64,000 nucleotides of DNA. It comes from Chitinolyticbacter meiyuanensis (lineage in GTDB: Bacteria; Pseudomonadota; Gammaproteobacteria; Burkholderiales; Chitinibacteraceae). The notes under the pieces were generated by a model, which worked only from the letters and a program-made list of their open reading frames with translations, ran no database searches and had not been told where the DNA came from. Location of the stretch: assembly GCF_008033135.1 (NCBI RefSeq), contig NZ_CP041335.1, forward strand, positions 1,303,925 to 1,367,924, read 5' to 3'. This document shows, piece by piece, positions 47,900 to 56,894 of the stretch; the first letter of the stretch is position 1; the number at the start of each line of letters is the position of its first letter. Position numbers and translations under genes: made by a program.

Positions 47900-47928
47900 A
47901 TTATCGCCACCTCCCCGCCATTGCACAA
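47900..47928 (-). promoter_or_regulatory. Candidate promoter of the flhF operon
   Basis: On the minus strand, -35 TTGTGC (47928-47923), 17-bp spacer and -10 GATAAT (47905-47900) lie 54 bp before flhF. The -10 with preceding bases (GGCGATAA) also matches 7 of 8 of the sigma-28 consensus GCCGATAA, but no sigma-28 -35 is at the right distance. TTGACA at 47931-47936 (+) could serve the divergent rluA. Confidence 0.45.
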
Positions 47929-48005
47929 ACTTGACAGTACGGCCTTGCCGACGCTGTTGTTTGTGCGTTGCGCCGATATGCAATTGGATTAGCCAGACCT
48001 TCGCA

Positions 48006-48662
48006 GTGAGCCACTACCAGCCTCCGGCCGATACCGGCCTCGACCTCGTTCATCTCGATGACCACCTGCTGGTGCTTGCCAAGCCCGCTGGCCTGCTCGC
48101 CGTGCCCGGCCGCGGCGAGGACAAGGCCGATTCGCTGGCAACGCGCGCCGCCGCACGCTATCCGGGCGTGCTGATCGTGCACCGGCTGGACATGGACACT
48201 TCCGGGCTGATGGTGCTGGCGCGCAATCCGGACATCCACCGCAGCTTGTCCAAGCTGTTCCACGATCGCATCGTCGACAAGCGCTATGTCGCCGTGGTCG
48301 AGGGCAAGCCGAAGCACAGCATGGGCGAGGTGGACCAGCCGCTCAATGTCGACTGGCCGAACCGGCCGCTGCACATCGTCGATCATGAGAACGGCAAGCG
48401 CGCGCTCACTCGTTACTGGCTGCAGGACTACGACGCGGCGCTCGACGCCACGCGGGTGCTGCTGGAGCCAGTGACCGGCCGCACCCACCAGCTGCGCGTG
48501 CACATGCAGTGGCTGGGCCATCCCATTCTCGGCGACACGCTGTATGCGCAGCCGGCCGCGCAGGCCAAGTCCGGACGGCTGCTGCTGCATGCTGCGGTGC
48601 TGGAGCTGCCACACCCGGTGACCGGCGAGGCGATGCGCTGGGAAAGCCCGGCGCCGTTCTGA
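48006..48662 (+). CDS. rluA: RluA-family pseudouridine synthase
   Basis: This 218-residue enzyme converts uridine to pseudouridine in RNA. The catalytic motif HRLDMDTSGLMVLA is present with Asp62, and a later RTHQLRVHMQ motif is typical. It lacks an S4 domain. Its length and the HRLDMDTSG form fit RluA, which in E. coli acts on 23S rRNA U746 and tRNA U32, rather than RluC/D. The start is GTG at 48006; no in-frame ATG gives a sensible N-terminus. It is divergent from flhF. Confidence 0.88.
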   Translation: MSHYQPPADTGLDLVHLDDHLLVLAKPAGLLAVPGRGEDKADSLATRAAARYPGVLIVHRLDMDTSGLMVLARNPDIHRSLSKLFHDRIVDKRYVAVVEGKPKHSMGEVDQPLNVDWPNRPLHIVDHENGKRALTRYWLQDYDAALDATRVLLEPVTGRTHQLRVHMQWLGHPILGDTLYAQPAAQAKSGRLLLHAAVLELPHPVTGEAMRWESPAPF

Positions 48663-48668
48663 GCCGGC

Positions 48669-49565
48669 TTACTCGTCGATCCGCTCGCCAGCCTGTGGCA
48701 GATAGCGCAGCGAGAAGAACACGCTATCACCGCCGCAGGGTGCGCGCTGCTGCAACAGTGGCCGGGCCGTGGCGAGGGGCAGGCGTTCGGCTTTGAACGC
48801 TTCATCCGGCGCGGTCTGGCGGAACAGCTCGTAGACCACGCCTGCTGCCGCCGGATTGGGGCAATCGCCCACTGCCTTGAGGTAGAGCGCCCGCTCGGCT
48901 GCATTCAGTTTTCCCACACCCCGGCCGTCGTGTACCCAGACGTGCGCGCCACGGGCGGCCACGTCGGCGACCAGGCCGCGGTACTGCGCTGGCGCCATGT
49001 TGCCGACGAAGAAACTGCTGATGTAGACCGGCCGCGGCAACAACTTGCGCAGTTCGCCCACGTGCTGGCCGAGGCCATCGAGCAGCAGCTTGCGGGCGGC
49101 GGGATCGCGCCAGCGGGCGTCGTCGAGCTCGGAGGGCAGGTACCAGCCGGCGATCGCATCGGGGCCCAGCCGCTGCAGCCAGCTGCGCGCGGCCTGCAGG
49201 TCGTTGCGGCGCAGGGTGGCGAGATAGCTGCCGAGCTCCTGCACCGGCGCCTGCTGGCGGGCGAAGAAATCCGGATCGGCGGCGAGGCCAACCACCAACT
49301 GCAGGCCGGCGGCGCGCGCCTCGATAAGCCGTGCGGCCAGCCAGTCCTGCTGGGCTGGGGTGGCAAGACCGTTGCCGTAGCGCGTCCATTGTACCACCAG
49401 GGTGTCGAAGCCGAGTTGGCGCGTAGTGGCAAAGAGTCGTGGCCAGTTTTCCGCGGGCTGGCTCAGATCGCGCGTTTGAGGCTGGTAGAACAGCGCGGTC
49501 ATGGCCTGTGCCGGCGCGGCGAGCGCCAACAGCATGGTGAGCAAGAGAGCGGCCCGTCGCATCAC
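48669..49565 (-). CDS. DUF4434 exported protein, third gene of nfrB-nfrA operon
   Basis: This 298-residue exported protein has a signal peptide (about 1-21, ending PAQA) and a DUF4434-type TIM-barrel-like body resembling glycoside hydrolases (LGFDTLVVQWTRYG, then IAGWYLPSELDD). It overlaps the nfrA stop by 4 bp. A role in trimming or processing the glycan made by NfrB is a reasonable inference; no catalytic residues are claimed. Confidence 0.82.
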   Translation of the reverse strand: MMRRAALLLTMLLALAAPAQAMTALFYQPQTRDLSQPAENWPRLFATTRQLGFDTLVVQWTRYGNGLATPAQQDWLAARLIEARAAGLQLVVGLAADPDFFARQQAPVQELGSYLATLRRNDLQAARSWLQRLGPDAIAGWYLPSELDDARWRDPAARKLLLDGLGQHVGELRKLLPRPVYISSFFVGNMAPAQYRGLVADVAARGAHVWVHDGRGVGKLNAAERALYLKAVGDCPNPAAAGVVYELFRQTAPDEAFKAERLPLATARPLLQQRAPCGGDSVFFSLRYLPQAGERIDE

Positions 49566-52501
49566 CAGAGTCCTCCGAAGGTCAGCATCAAGGTGTTGTC
49601 ATCGGCCAGGTAGGTGTCGAGCGCGTGCTGGAATTCCACGCCGACGGTGAATTTGTGGCGCCAGGCATCGTAGCGGGTGGCGCCGTACCACACGTGCCAG
49701 CGCACGCCGATGCCGGCGCGCAGGTCGGTGCTGTCGCCGTCGTCCTGGACCAGGTTGTACTGCAGGTGGGCATAGGGCTCCAGCGTCTGGCCGTCGCCCA
49801 GCTTGCGATGGTAGCCGAGCCGGTAATCCGCAGTGGCGGCAAAGCGCTGCTGTTTCAGGTAGTAGGCGGCATCCAGATACAGATTCTGCGCCAGCCAGCC
49901 GCTGCCGCTGGGATGCCATTCATCGGCGAAGCGACCGTCGTTGAGCAGCGAGGCGCTGGCGCGCAACATCAGGTCGGTGTCGCCCGTACCACCGAGCGGC
50001 GTCTGCGCCTCGGCGGATAGATAGAGGATGTGGTCGCGCAGCGGCTTCCAGCGCAGTCCGGCACCCAGCATCGCATCGTGCACCGGTAGCGCGGCGAGGC
50101 CGCCATCGCCGTCGCTGCTGCCGGCGAAGACGCGGGCATAGGCCGACAGCGTGCGGCCATCACGGATCGGCGGATCGCCGAGCCGGTAGTCGAACTCCAG
50201 CTGGCCATAGCTGCGGTAGGCCGTGCCCGGCTCGCCACCACGGCCGACCGCGCCGCTGTTGCTGCCGACGAAGCCGCCGTAGTTCAGCGTCCAGCGTCGG
50301 CCCAGATCCTCGTGCAGCCGGCGCAGCGCGTATTCCTTGTCGCGCTCGGCATCGGTCCAGTCGTCCTGATGCGTTTGCAGCGTGTCGACGGCGAGGCGTG
50401 CGTACAGGCGCGCCGATTCGTTGTCGGCGAGGCGCTGCTCGATGTACACCAGTTGCTCGACGAGGGCAGGGTTGTCCGGATCGGCCCAGCGCGCGTTTTC
50501 CAGGCTATCGCGTGCCCTGGCTGCATCCCCGGCCTGCCAGTAGGCATAGCCCAGTGCGGCCAGCAGCTGGGCGTTGTCCGGATCGAGCGCCTGCGCGGCT
50601 TCGAGCGACTGGAGTGCGCCCCGGTGCTCGCCCGCTTCGCGTTGCAGTGCGGCGAGCGCCATGTAGTAACGCACGTCGGGATGCTGTTCGAGCGCTGCCT
50701 GCAGCGCGGCACGGCGCTCGGCGGGGACTGCGCTGCTCTGGGCACGCAACCACCAATACTCGTCGTTGCGCGTTGCGCCGAGGTCCTGGTAGCGGTCCAG
50801 CCACCGGCGGGCGTTGGTCTGGTCCTCGGCGGCCAGTGCCGTGGTTGCGGCCGACAGCAGTTCGCCCGGCATCAGGTCGTTGGCAGGCAGCGATTGCCAG
50901 GCGGCCTGTGCCGCCGCGTAGTCGCCATTGGCAAAGGCCTGGTAGGCGAGGGTGCGTGCGGCATAGCCGCTGTCGTCCAGCGCTGCGGCTTGGGCGTAGG
51001 CGTATTGCGCGAGCCCGGGCATCTCTTCGCGATAGCAGTCGCCCAACCGCATCCAGTCCTGCTCACGATACTCCGGCGAGAGATCACCGAGCAGGCTGCG
51101 CACGGTGTCGCAACGGCCGAGCGAGGCGAACAGCACGGCCTGGCGGGCGCGCTCGCCCGCGCCTTCCAGCGGCTGCGCCAGCGTACGGCGATCCGCCTCA
51201 TTCATCCGTTCCGGCCGCTCCGCAATCAGCGCGGCCAGCCGATCGGCGAGCACGATGCGGCGTTCGTCCCGGCCGCTGCCGAACGGGTAGGCATCGAGCA
51301 GCAGGCGCGCGGCCTGATCGCTGCCTCCGGCCTGGAGCAGTTGGTAGCTGAGGCGGTCGAGCAGGGCGAGATCGGCGCCAGCGCGGCTCATCCAGCGCTC
51401 GGCCAGCCGGCCGGCGGTGTCGAGCTCGCCACGCTGCAGCGCGATGGTGAAGCGCTCCGGCACCAGCACGTCGAGCGGCAATGGAGAAAGCAGGCGCCAT
51501 GCGGCATCGATCCGGCCCTGCTGCACCAGGCGCGGCACCAGCGCCTCGGCCTGGCTGCGGCGATTCTGTGCAAAGTGTGGCGTATAGCTGGCGTACTGCA
51601 CGTCGACGGCCTGGCCGAGCAGGCCCATCCATTGCGCTTCATCGGCCGCAGTCTGGAAGGCCGGGCGGGTGGCTGCGAGATAGCGCGCCAGCGCGGCGGT
51701 ATCGCCGCGCCGGGCCAGCGCATCGGCGTAGGCGAGCTGGTCGCGTGCAGCGCTGGACGCTTTGATGACCTGACTGGCTGCGGCGATCCGGCCTTGCTTG
51801 AGCAGCACGTTGAGCCACTGGCTGCGCTCGCGGGCGGTCAATCGGCCCGCGGCTTGCAGTGCGTTGAGCTGGGCCTCGGCCGCGGCCCAGCGCTGCAGGT
51901 AGATGGCGCGCTGCGCGTAGGCGCGGCGCAGCGTCACGCCTTCACTGCTGGTGGCGAAGGCGGTGTCGGCCAGCACGGCATCGGCTGCGGCGAAGTCGCC
52001 GCGTTGCACGGCGGCCAGCGCGGATTGCAGCGCGGGGGAAGGGCCGGTTGCGGCCGGGGCGCTTTCCAAGGGAGAGGCGGGAGCGGGTGTCGGCGTAGTC
52101 ACCGTGGCGATCCCGCTGGCCGGTACAGGCGCAGGCGCGAGATCGGCGCGCAGCGCCAGCAGGGCGTCGCGTGCCTTGGCGTCGTTCGGCGCCAGCCGCA
52201 GCGCTTCGTGCAGCAGCGGTTCGGCCCGGCTGGGCTCACCGTTGTGTCGATAGGCATCGGCCAGGTAGAGCAGGATGGTAGGGCTGTTCGGCGCCAGCCG
52301 GCGTGCAGCCTCGAATTCCTGGATTGCGCGTGCCAGGTCGCCCTGCGCTTGCGCGGCGAAGGCCTTTTCCAGGCGAGGGTAGACGATGAAGCGACGATAG
52401 CTGCTGACTTCGGCGCCCAGATCGGCAGGGCGCTCGTTGGCGGTGAACGCAGGGGCGGCGAAAGCGATCAACAGCAGCGTGGCGAGGTGGCGCGGCATCA
52501 T
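49562..52501 (-). CDS. nfrA: NfrA-like outer-membrane TPR/beta-barrel protein
   Basis: This 979-residue exported protein has a signal peptide (1-20, ending AFTAN). Long arrays of TPR-like helices (about 30-720) include RAIQEFEAARRLAPNSPTIL and SLEAAQALDPDNAQLLAALG. A C-terminal 240-residue beta-rich domain (NfrA_C-type) has alternating aromatic strands and ends MLTFGGLW, consistent with outer-membrane insertion. In E. coli NfrA is the phage N4 outer-membrane receptor and exports the polysaccharide made with NfrB. It overlaps nfrB and the DUF4434 gene by 4 bp each, so the three are one operon. Confidence 0.88.
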   Translation of the reverse strand: MMPRHLATLLLIAFAAPAFTANERPADLGAEVSSYRRFIVYPRLEKAFAAQAQGDLARAIQEFEAARRLAPNSPTILLYLADAYRHNGEPSRAEPLLHEALRLAPNDAKARDALLALRADLAPAPVPASGIATVTTPTPAPASPLESAPAATGPSPALQSALAAVQRGDFAAADAVLADTAFATSSEGVTLRRAYAQRAIYLQRWAAAEAQLNALQAAGRLTARERSQWLNVLLKQGRIAAASQVIKASSAARDQLAYADALARRGDTAALARYLAATRPAFQTAADEAQWMGLLGQAVDVQYASYTPHFAQNRRSQAEALVPRLVQQGRIDAAWRLLSPLPLDVLVPERFTIALQRGELDTAGRLAERWMSRAGADLALLDRLSYQLLQAGGSDQAARLLLDAYPFGSGRDERRIVLADRLAALIAERPERMNEADRRTLAQPLEGAGERARQAVLFASLGRCDTVRSLLGDLSPEYREQDWMRLGDCYREEMPGLAQYAYAQAAALDDSGYAARTLAYQAFANGDYAAAQAAWQSLPANDLMPGELLSAATTALAAEDQTNARRWLDRYQDLGATRNDEYWWLRAQSSAVPAERRAALQAALEQHPDVRYYMALAALQREAGEHRGALQSLEAAQALDPDNAQLLAALGYAYWQAGDAARARDSLENARWADPDNPALVEQLVYIEQRLADNESARLYARLAVDTLQTHQDDWTDAERDKEYALRRLHEDLGRRWTLNYGGFVGSNSGAVGRGGEPGTAYRSYGQLEFDYRLGDPPIRDGRTLSAYARVFAGSSDGDGGLAALPVHDAMLGAGLRWKPLRDHILYLSAEAQTPLGGTGDTDLMLRASASLLNDGRFADEWHPSGSGWLAQNLYLDAAYYLKQQRFAATADYRLGYHRKLGDGQTLEPYAHLQYNLVQDDGDSTDLRAGIGVRWHVWYGATRYDAWRHKFTVGVEFQHALDTYLADDNTLMLTFGGLW

Positions 52502-54714
52502 GCTTCAGCGGCTCCATCGGCAAGGTGAAGGCCGGATTGCTGCAGCAGCGCGGGCATCGACAGCTGCACGGTCTGCTGCTGCTGGAGCACGGCGGCCAGC
52601 GTGTCGGCGCTGATCACGTTCTGCCCGACCAGGAACTGGCCCAGCGCCATGTCCTCGCGCTCGTGGCGTAGCAGCAGTGATTTGAGCGCGGCATCCTCCA
52701 GGTGGCCGAGTGAGATCAGGATGTCGGCAAACATGATCTGGCGGGCCACGTAGCGCTGCCACAACCGGCGCACCTGGTCCTGTGGCAGGCCGTAGCGCGC
52801 TGCGGCGGCGTGCAGCTGGGCGCGTGGATCGGCGTCGCGCCGCCGCGCATACCAGTGGCGCAGGCCTACGGTGACTTCGCCGATGCCGGCGATCACATAG
52901 CGCACCGGCCGGCCGAGCTTGCGCCCGAGCGCGGCGAGCGACACCGGATCGATGAAGGCTTCGCTCGCCAGCACCAGCGTGTCGCCCTCCTCGCGCAGCG
53001 GCAATACCGCGTAATGCAGCGCCAGTTCGTCTGGCACCAGCGCGCGCAGCGATTCGGGCAGGGCATAGGCGTCGACTTCCTCGTGCGCCACGCCGCTTTG
53101 CTCGGCGACGGCGCGCGCCAGCGTGGCGGCATCAACCACGCCGTGGTGCACCAGCCAGCTGCCGAGCTTGAGCCCGCGGGCGCGGTGCTCCAGCAACGCG
53201 CGCTCCAGCTGTGCTTCGCTGACGGCGCCGTGGGCCAGCAGGATCTGGCCCAGCGGCCGGCGGGCGCGGTTCTCGCCGCCGACACTGGGGAAGTCATGCG
53301 TGGTCTTGTCCCAGGCGACGCGGCGCGGATCGCCCTGCGCAATGATCTGCTTGATGGCGCGCCAATTGGCGAGAAAGTTGATCAGGTTGCCCCAGAACAG
53401 CCGCGGCACCACCATCAGTCCCTGCGCCAGGCCGTAATAGCCGGTGACGAACAGCATGCGCTGCAGGATGCGATTGCTCATCAGCACGAAGTTCACCTTG
53501 AGCAGCCATACCAGCCAGGCGTCGCCCTCGAAGATGGACATGAAGTGATAGGCATCCGGCCAGAAGCGCTGGTATAGCCACAGCGCCAGCAGCTGGGTGA
53601 AGATCAGGATGGCGAGGAAGCTGACGAAATTGCTGATCGCCCCTTTGCGGTCGCGCCACAGGAAGTAGTTGAGCACCCAGTTGTTGGTCCAGCCATGGGT
53701 CTTGAAGCCCTGGTAGACGATGCCGATGATCCAGCGCGATTTCTGCCGCACTGCAGTCTGCAGCGTGTCCGGAAAGTACTCGCGCACGCAGATCACGTTG
53801 GCGCTGCGCCTGCGCTGGCCCAAGGGCGCGGGCTTGTGCTCGTCCTCCCGCACCACCGGAAAGCGCACGAACACTTCGGCCATGCCTTTTTCCTTGAGCC
53901 GGAAGCCGATGTCGTAGTCCTCGGTGAGGCTCTGCACATCGAAGGCGATGCCGTCGCCATCGGCCAGGAGCGCCAGCACCGCGCGGCGGCTGAAGCAGGT
54001 GCCGACGCCGGCACTCGGCACCTGCCCGGCCAGCGCCTCGCGCACCGGCACGTCCTTGCCGTGCAGCTCGGTGAATTCGTCGAGATAGGTCAGGCTGGTG
54101 AAGCTGGTCCAGTTGCGTTCGAACGGATAGACCGGGATCTGGATCAGATCCTTGCGATCGACCAGGAAGTTGTAGAGCCGCAGCTCCATCGGCGAGACCA
54201 CGTCCTCGGCATCGTGCAGGATGAAGCCGGCAAACTGCACGTTCGCCGCGCGCTCGAACTGCAGGATGGCATCGAGGATGTTGTTGAGGCAGTCGGCCTT
54301 GCTGGTGGGCCCCGGGCGGGCGCATACCACCTTGTGCACGTTGGGAAAGCGCGCGCAGACCACGTCGACATCGCGCTGGGTATCCGGATCGTTGGGATAG
54401 GTGCCAACGAAGATGTGGTAGTTCTCGTAATCGAGCGTGGTGGCGGCAAGCTCGGCCATCTGGCCGATCACGCCGGTCTCCTGCCAGGCCGGCACCATGA
54501 TGGCGAGCGGCTTCTCATCCGGCACGTAGAGCGCGCGGTAGTCCATGCGGTCGTGCTGGCGATACACGGTGAGGCTGCGCCAGAGGCGCCGCGCCCAGTA
54601 GACGATGTCGATGACGAGATCATCGATGCCGCTCACCAGCATCGCCACTGCGGTGATGATGGCAACGAGCTTGAGCCCGTAAAGATAGGTTGAGAAGAGA
54701 TCAAGCAGGCTCAT
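52498..54714 (-). CDS. nfrB: NfrB-like glycosyltransferase with C-terminal MshEN c-di-GMP-binding domain
   Basis: This is an inner-membrane family-2 glycosyltransferase of 738 residues. The catalytic core shows HDAED (167-171), TED (264-266) and QKSRW (324-328, the QxxRW motif), with membrane helices at about 10-30 and 355-460. The C-terminal third (about 495-640) has tandem MshEN/T2SSE_N-type motifs (PLGQILLAHGAVSEAQLERA, LKLGSWLVHHGVVDAATLA), a domain known to bind c-di-GMP. E. coli NfrB is a c-di-GMP-activated transferase of similar length. It starts the operon and is followed by nfrA with a 4-bp overlap. Confidence 0.9.
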   Translation of the reverse strand: MSLLDLFSTYLYGLKLVAIITAVAMLVSGIDDLVIDIVYWARRLWRSLTVYRQHDRMDYRALYVPDEKPLAIMVPAWQETGVIGQMAELAATTLDYENYHIFVGTYPNDPDTQRDVDVVCARFPNVHKVVCARPGPTSKADCLNNILDAILQFERAANVQFAGFILHDAEDVVSPMELRLYNFLVDRKDLIQIPVYPFERNWTSFTSLTYLDEFTELHGKDVPVREALAGQVPSAGVGTCFSRRAVLALLADGDGIAFDVQSLTEDYDIGFRLKEKGMAEVFVRFPVVREDEHKPAPLGQRRRSANVICVREYFPDTLQTAVRQKSRWIIGIVYQGFKTHGWTNNWVLNYFLWRDRKGAISNFVSFLAILIFTQLLALWLYQRFWPDAYHFMSIFEGDAWLVWLLKVNFVLMSNRILQRMLFVTGYYGLAQGLMVVPRLFWGNLINFLANWRAIKQIIAQGDPRRVAWDKTTHDFPSVGGENRARRPLGQILLAHGAVSEAQLERALLEHRARGLKLGSWLVHHGVVDAATLARAVAEQSGVAHEEVDAYALPESLRALVPDELALHYAVLPLREEGDTLVLASEAFIDPVSLAALGRKLGRPVRYVIAGIGEVTVGLRHWYARRRDADPRAQLHAAAARYGLPQDQVRRLWQRYVARQIMFADILISLGHLEDAALKSLLLRHEREDMALGQFLVGQNVISADTLAAVLQQQQTVQLSMPALLQQSGLHLADGAAEA

Positions 54715-55055
54715 CCACGCCCCCCGCGACGGTTATGCGGAAAAGAAGGGCTGGAGCAGAAGCCGCCAGAGGCGATGCCGGCCGGATCGCCGTTCGGTGG
54801 CGAGATCAGATTCGCATTCATCGTTCTCTTATATATCGGCTAACACGTGATCAGCCAGATGGAAATTCCCCAGCGGTGATTTTCCATCATGGACGCCCAT
54901 GTGCGGCCTTGCACCGTTCATCCAGCCTGCAGCGCTTGCATGCCCCTCCCGGCGACTTATAAAGGTGACAAACAGCATCGTTTGTTCTTGCTGGAAATTG
55001 TCGCGATTTTATCTGCCGGCTTTCGAAGTGGCAGGGTTTGGAGAGGAGGATGGTC
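54715..55055. other. Intergenic region between nfrB and the chemoreceptor
   Basis: This 341-bp gap between divergent genes contains no convincing ORF. GATGGAAA (54858-54865) and TTTCCATC (54881-54888) form a perfect 8-bp inverted repeat. A T/A-rich element (CTTATATATCGG, about 54828) could be part of a promoter. TAAA at 54960 is present, but no sigma-28 -10 (GCCGATAA) follows at the right spacing. Confidence 0.6.
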
Positions 55056-56807
55056 ATGGGCTGGTTCATGCGTTTGCGATTGGGTACCAAGCTGTTGGCG
55101 GCATTCCTGCTGTCGGCGTTGCTCACGTTGTTCATCGGTTGGTGGGGGCTCGACAACGCCGAGCGTGCCGGCGACCAGATGCGCGGCATGTACGACAACA
55201 ACCTGATGGGCATCAGCTACTTGTCGCAGGCCAATCTCTCCATCGTGCTGCATGGACGCTCGACGGTGCGGCTGCTGTCGCAGGTGGATAATCCCGAACA
55301 GTTCGCCGGCTCGCTGCAGCGGGGCGAGCAGTACCTCGCCGATTTCAACAAGTATTGGCAGCTGTACCTCGCCACCAAGGCCAACCAGCAGGAAGAGGAA
55401 CTCCGGGAGGCGGCGAAGGCGGCCCTGCCGGCCTACCTGCGGCAGACCCAGCGTGCGATCGATCTGCTCAAGGGCGGCCAGCAGGCCGAGGCGGTGGCGC
55501 TGGTCAACGGCGCCTTGCGCGCTGATATCGAGAAGGTCGACGAGGGCTTGCGCCAGCTCAGCGCGCACAACCAGAAGCAGGCGGCCAATGCCAACGCCAG
55601 TAACGAGGAACGGCTGGCGCAGGCCCGGCGCAGCACGCTTTGGGGCATAGGCGGGGCGCTGGTGTTTTCGGTGGTGATGGGGCTGGTGCTGACCCGCTTG
55701 ATCACCCGGCAAGTCGGGGGCGAGCCCGATGCCGCGGTCCGGGTGATGCAGCGGGTGGCGATCGGCGATCTGTCGCAGAACGTGCAGGTCCGCGAGGGCG
55801 ACACCACCAGCATGCTCTACAGCATCCAGCAGATGATCGAGCACCTGCGGCTGTCCGCGCATGCGTTGCAGCGGGTTTCGGAAGGCGACCTGACGGTGGA
55901 GGTGCCGGTGCCGGCGGGGGACACCATCAGCATGCTGTATCACATCAAGGGCATGATCACCCAGCTCAACAGCGTGCTCGGTGAAGTCAGCACGGCAGCG
56001 AGCGCCATCGCCTCGGCCTCGGAGGAGGTATCCGCCTCGGCGCAATCGCTCAGCCAGAATGCATCGGAGCAGGCGGCGAACGTCGAGGAAACCAGCGCCT
56101 CGGTCGAGGAGATCTCGGCCACGGTGGCGCAGAATGCCGAGAACGCCCGCGTGACCGACGGCATGGCCACCAGCAGTGCCGGCGATGCCACCGACGGTGG
56201 CGAGGCAGTGAAGCAGACGGTGGCGGCGATGCGGCAGATCGCCAGCAAGATCGGCATCGTCGACGACATCGCCTACCAGACCAATCTCTTGGCGCTCAAT
56301 GCCGCCATCGAGGCGGCGCGGGCGGGCGAGCACGGCAAGGGGTTCGCCGTGGTGGCGGCCGAAGTGCGCAAGCTGGCGGAGCGCAGCCAGGTGGCCGCGC
56401 AGGAGATCGGCGAAGTGGCGGCCAGCAGCGTGACGCTGGCCGAGCGCGCCGGCAGCCTGCTCGACCAGATGGTGCCCTCGATCAGGAAGACGGCCGATCT
56501 GGTGCAGGAGATCGCTTCCGCCTCGCACGAACAGACCAGCGGGCTCGACCAGATCAATGCCTCGGTCAGCCAGCTGGCGCAGACCACCCAGATGAATGCC
56601 TCAGCCTCGGAGGAGCTGAGCTCCACGGCCGAGGAGATGAGCGCGCAGGCGATCCAGTTGCAGGAGATGATCCAGTTCTTCCAGATCGATCGCGGCGAGC
56701 GCGTTGCTGCCAGTCGCAAGAAGCGCAAGGCCAAGCCCATCGCCAAGCCAGTGCCGGTGGTGGAAGACGGCGAGGAGGTGGACGAGGCGTCGTTCAACCG
56801 CTTCTAG
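55056..56807 (+). CDS. Methyl-accepting chemotaxis protein
   Basis: This 583-residue transmembrane chemoreceptor has TM1 (about 10-30), a four-helix-bundle type periplasmic sensor (about 31-185), TM2 (about 190-210), two HAMP-like segments in tandem (about 215-305), and a cytoplasmic signalling domain. The conserved tip is [20 protein letters not shown], followed by [17 protein letters not shown]. The C-terminus is Lys-rich and lacks a CheR-binding pentapeptide. The start is set at 55056 ([10 protein letters not shown]), 6 nt after a strong AGGAGG; the ATG at 55050 directly abuts that site. The ligand is unknown. Confidence 0.93.
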   Translation: MGWFMRLRLGTKLLAAFLLSALLTLFIGWWGLDNAERAGDQMRGMYDNNLMGISYLSQANLSIVLHGRSTVRLLSQVDNPEQFAGSLQRGEQYLADFNKYWQLYLATKANQQEEELREAAKAALPAYLRQTQRAIDLLKGGQQAEAVALVNGALRADIEKVDEGLRQLSAHNQKQAANANASNEERLAQARRSTLWGIGGALVFSVVMGLVLTRLITRQVGGEPDAAVRVMQRVAIGDLSQNVQVREGDTTSMLYSIQQMIEHLRLSAHALQRVSEGDLTVEVPVPAGDTISMLYHIKGMITQLNSVLGEVSTAASAIASASEEVSASAQSLSQNASEQAANVEETSASVEEISATVAQNAENARVTDGMATSSAGDATDGGEAVKQTVAAMRQIASKIGIVDDIAYQTNLLALNAAIEAARAGEHGKGFAVVAAEVRKLAERSQVAAQEIGEVAASSVTLAERAGSLLDQMVPSIRKTADLVQEIASASHEQTSGLDQINASVSQLAQTTQMNASASEELSSTAEEMSAQAIQLQEMIQFFQIDRGERVAASRKKRKAKPIAKPVPVVEDGEEVDEASFNRF

Positions 56808-56827
56808 CCTTCACGCGGTCCACCGAC

Positions 56828-56858
56828 AAAAAACCCCGGCATCAGGCCGGGGTTTTTG
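56828..56858 (+). terminator. Bidirectional terminator between the chemoreceptor gene and guaA
   Basis: AAAAAACCCCGGC-ATCAG-GCCGGGGTTTTT lies between convergent genes ending at 56807 (+) and 56895 (-). Confidence 0.92.
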
Positions 56859-56894
56859 CTGATCAGTCGCGCAGCCGGTTGGGCCGCGCGGAGA

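Noticed and set aside
47232..48005. 476-codon frame extending rluA upstream
   Set aside because: The upstream part is antisense to flhF and low complexity; the RluA-like N-terminus begins at GTG 48006.
54960..55000. Sigma-28 promoter for the chemoreceptor gene
   Set aside because: TAAA is present at 54960 but the -10 GCCGATAA is not found at the required spacing.
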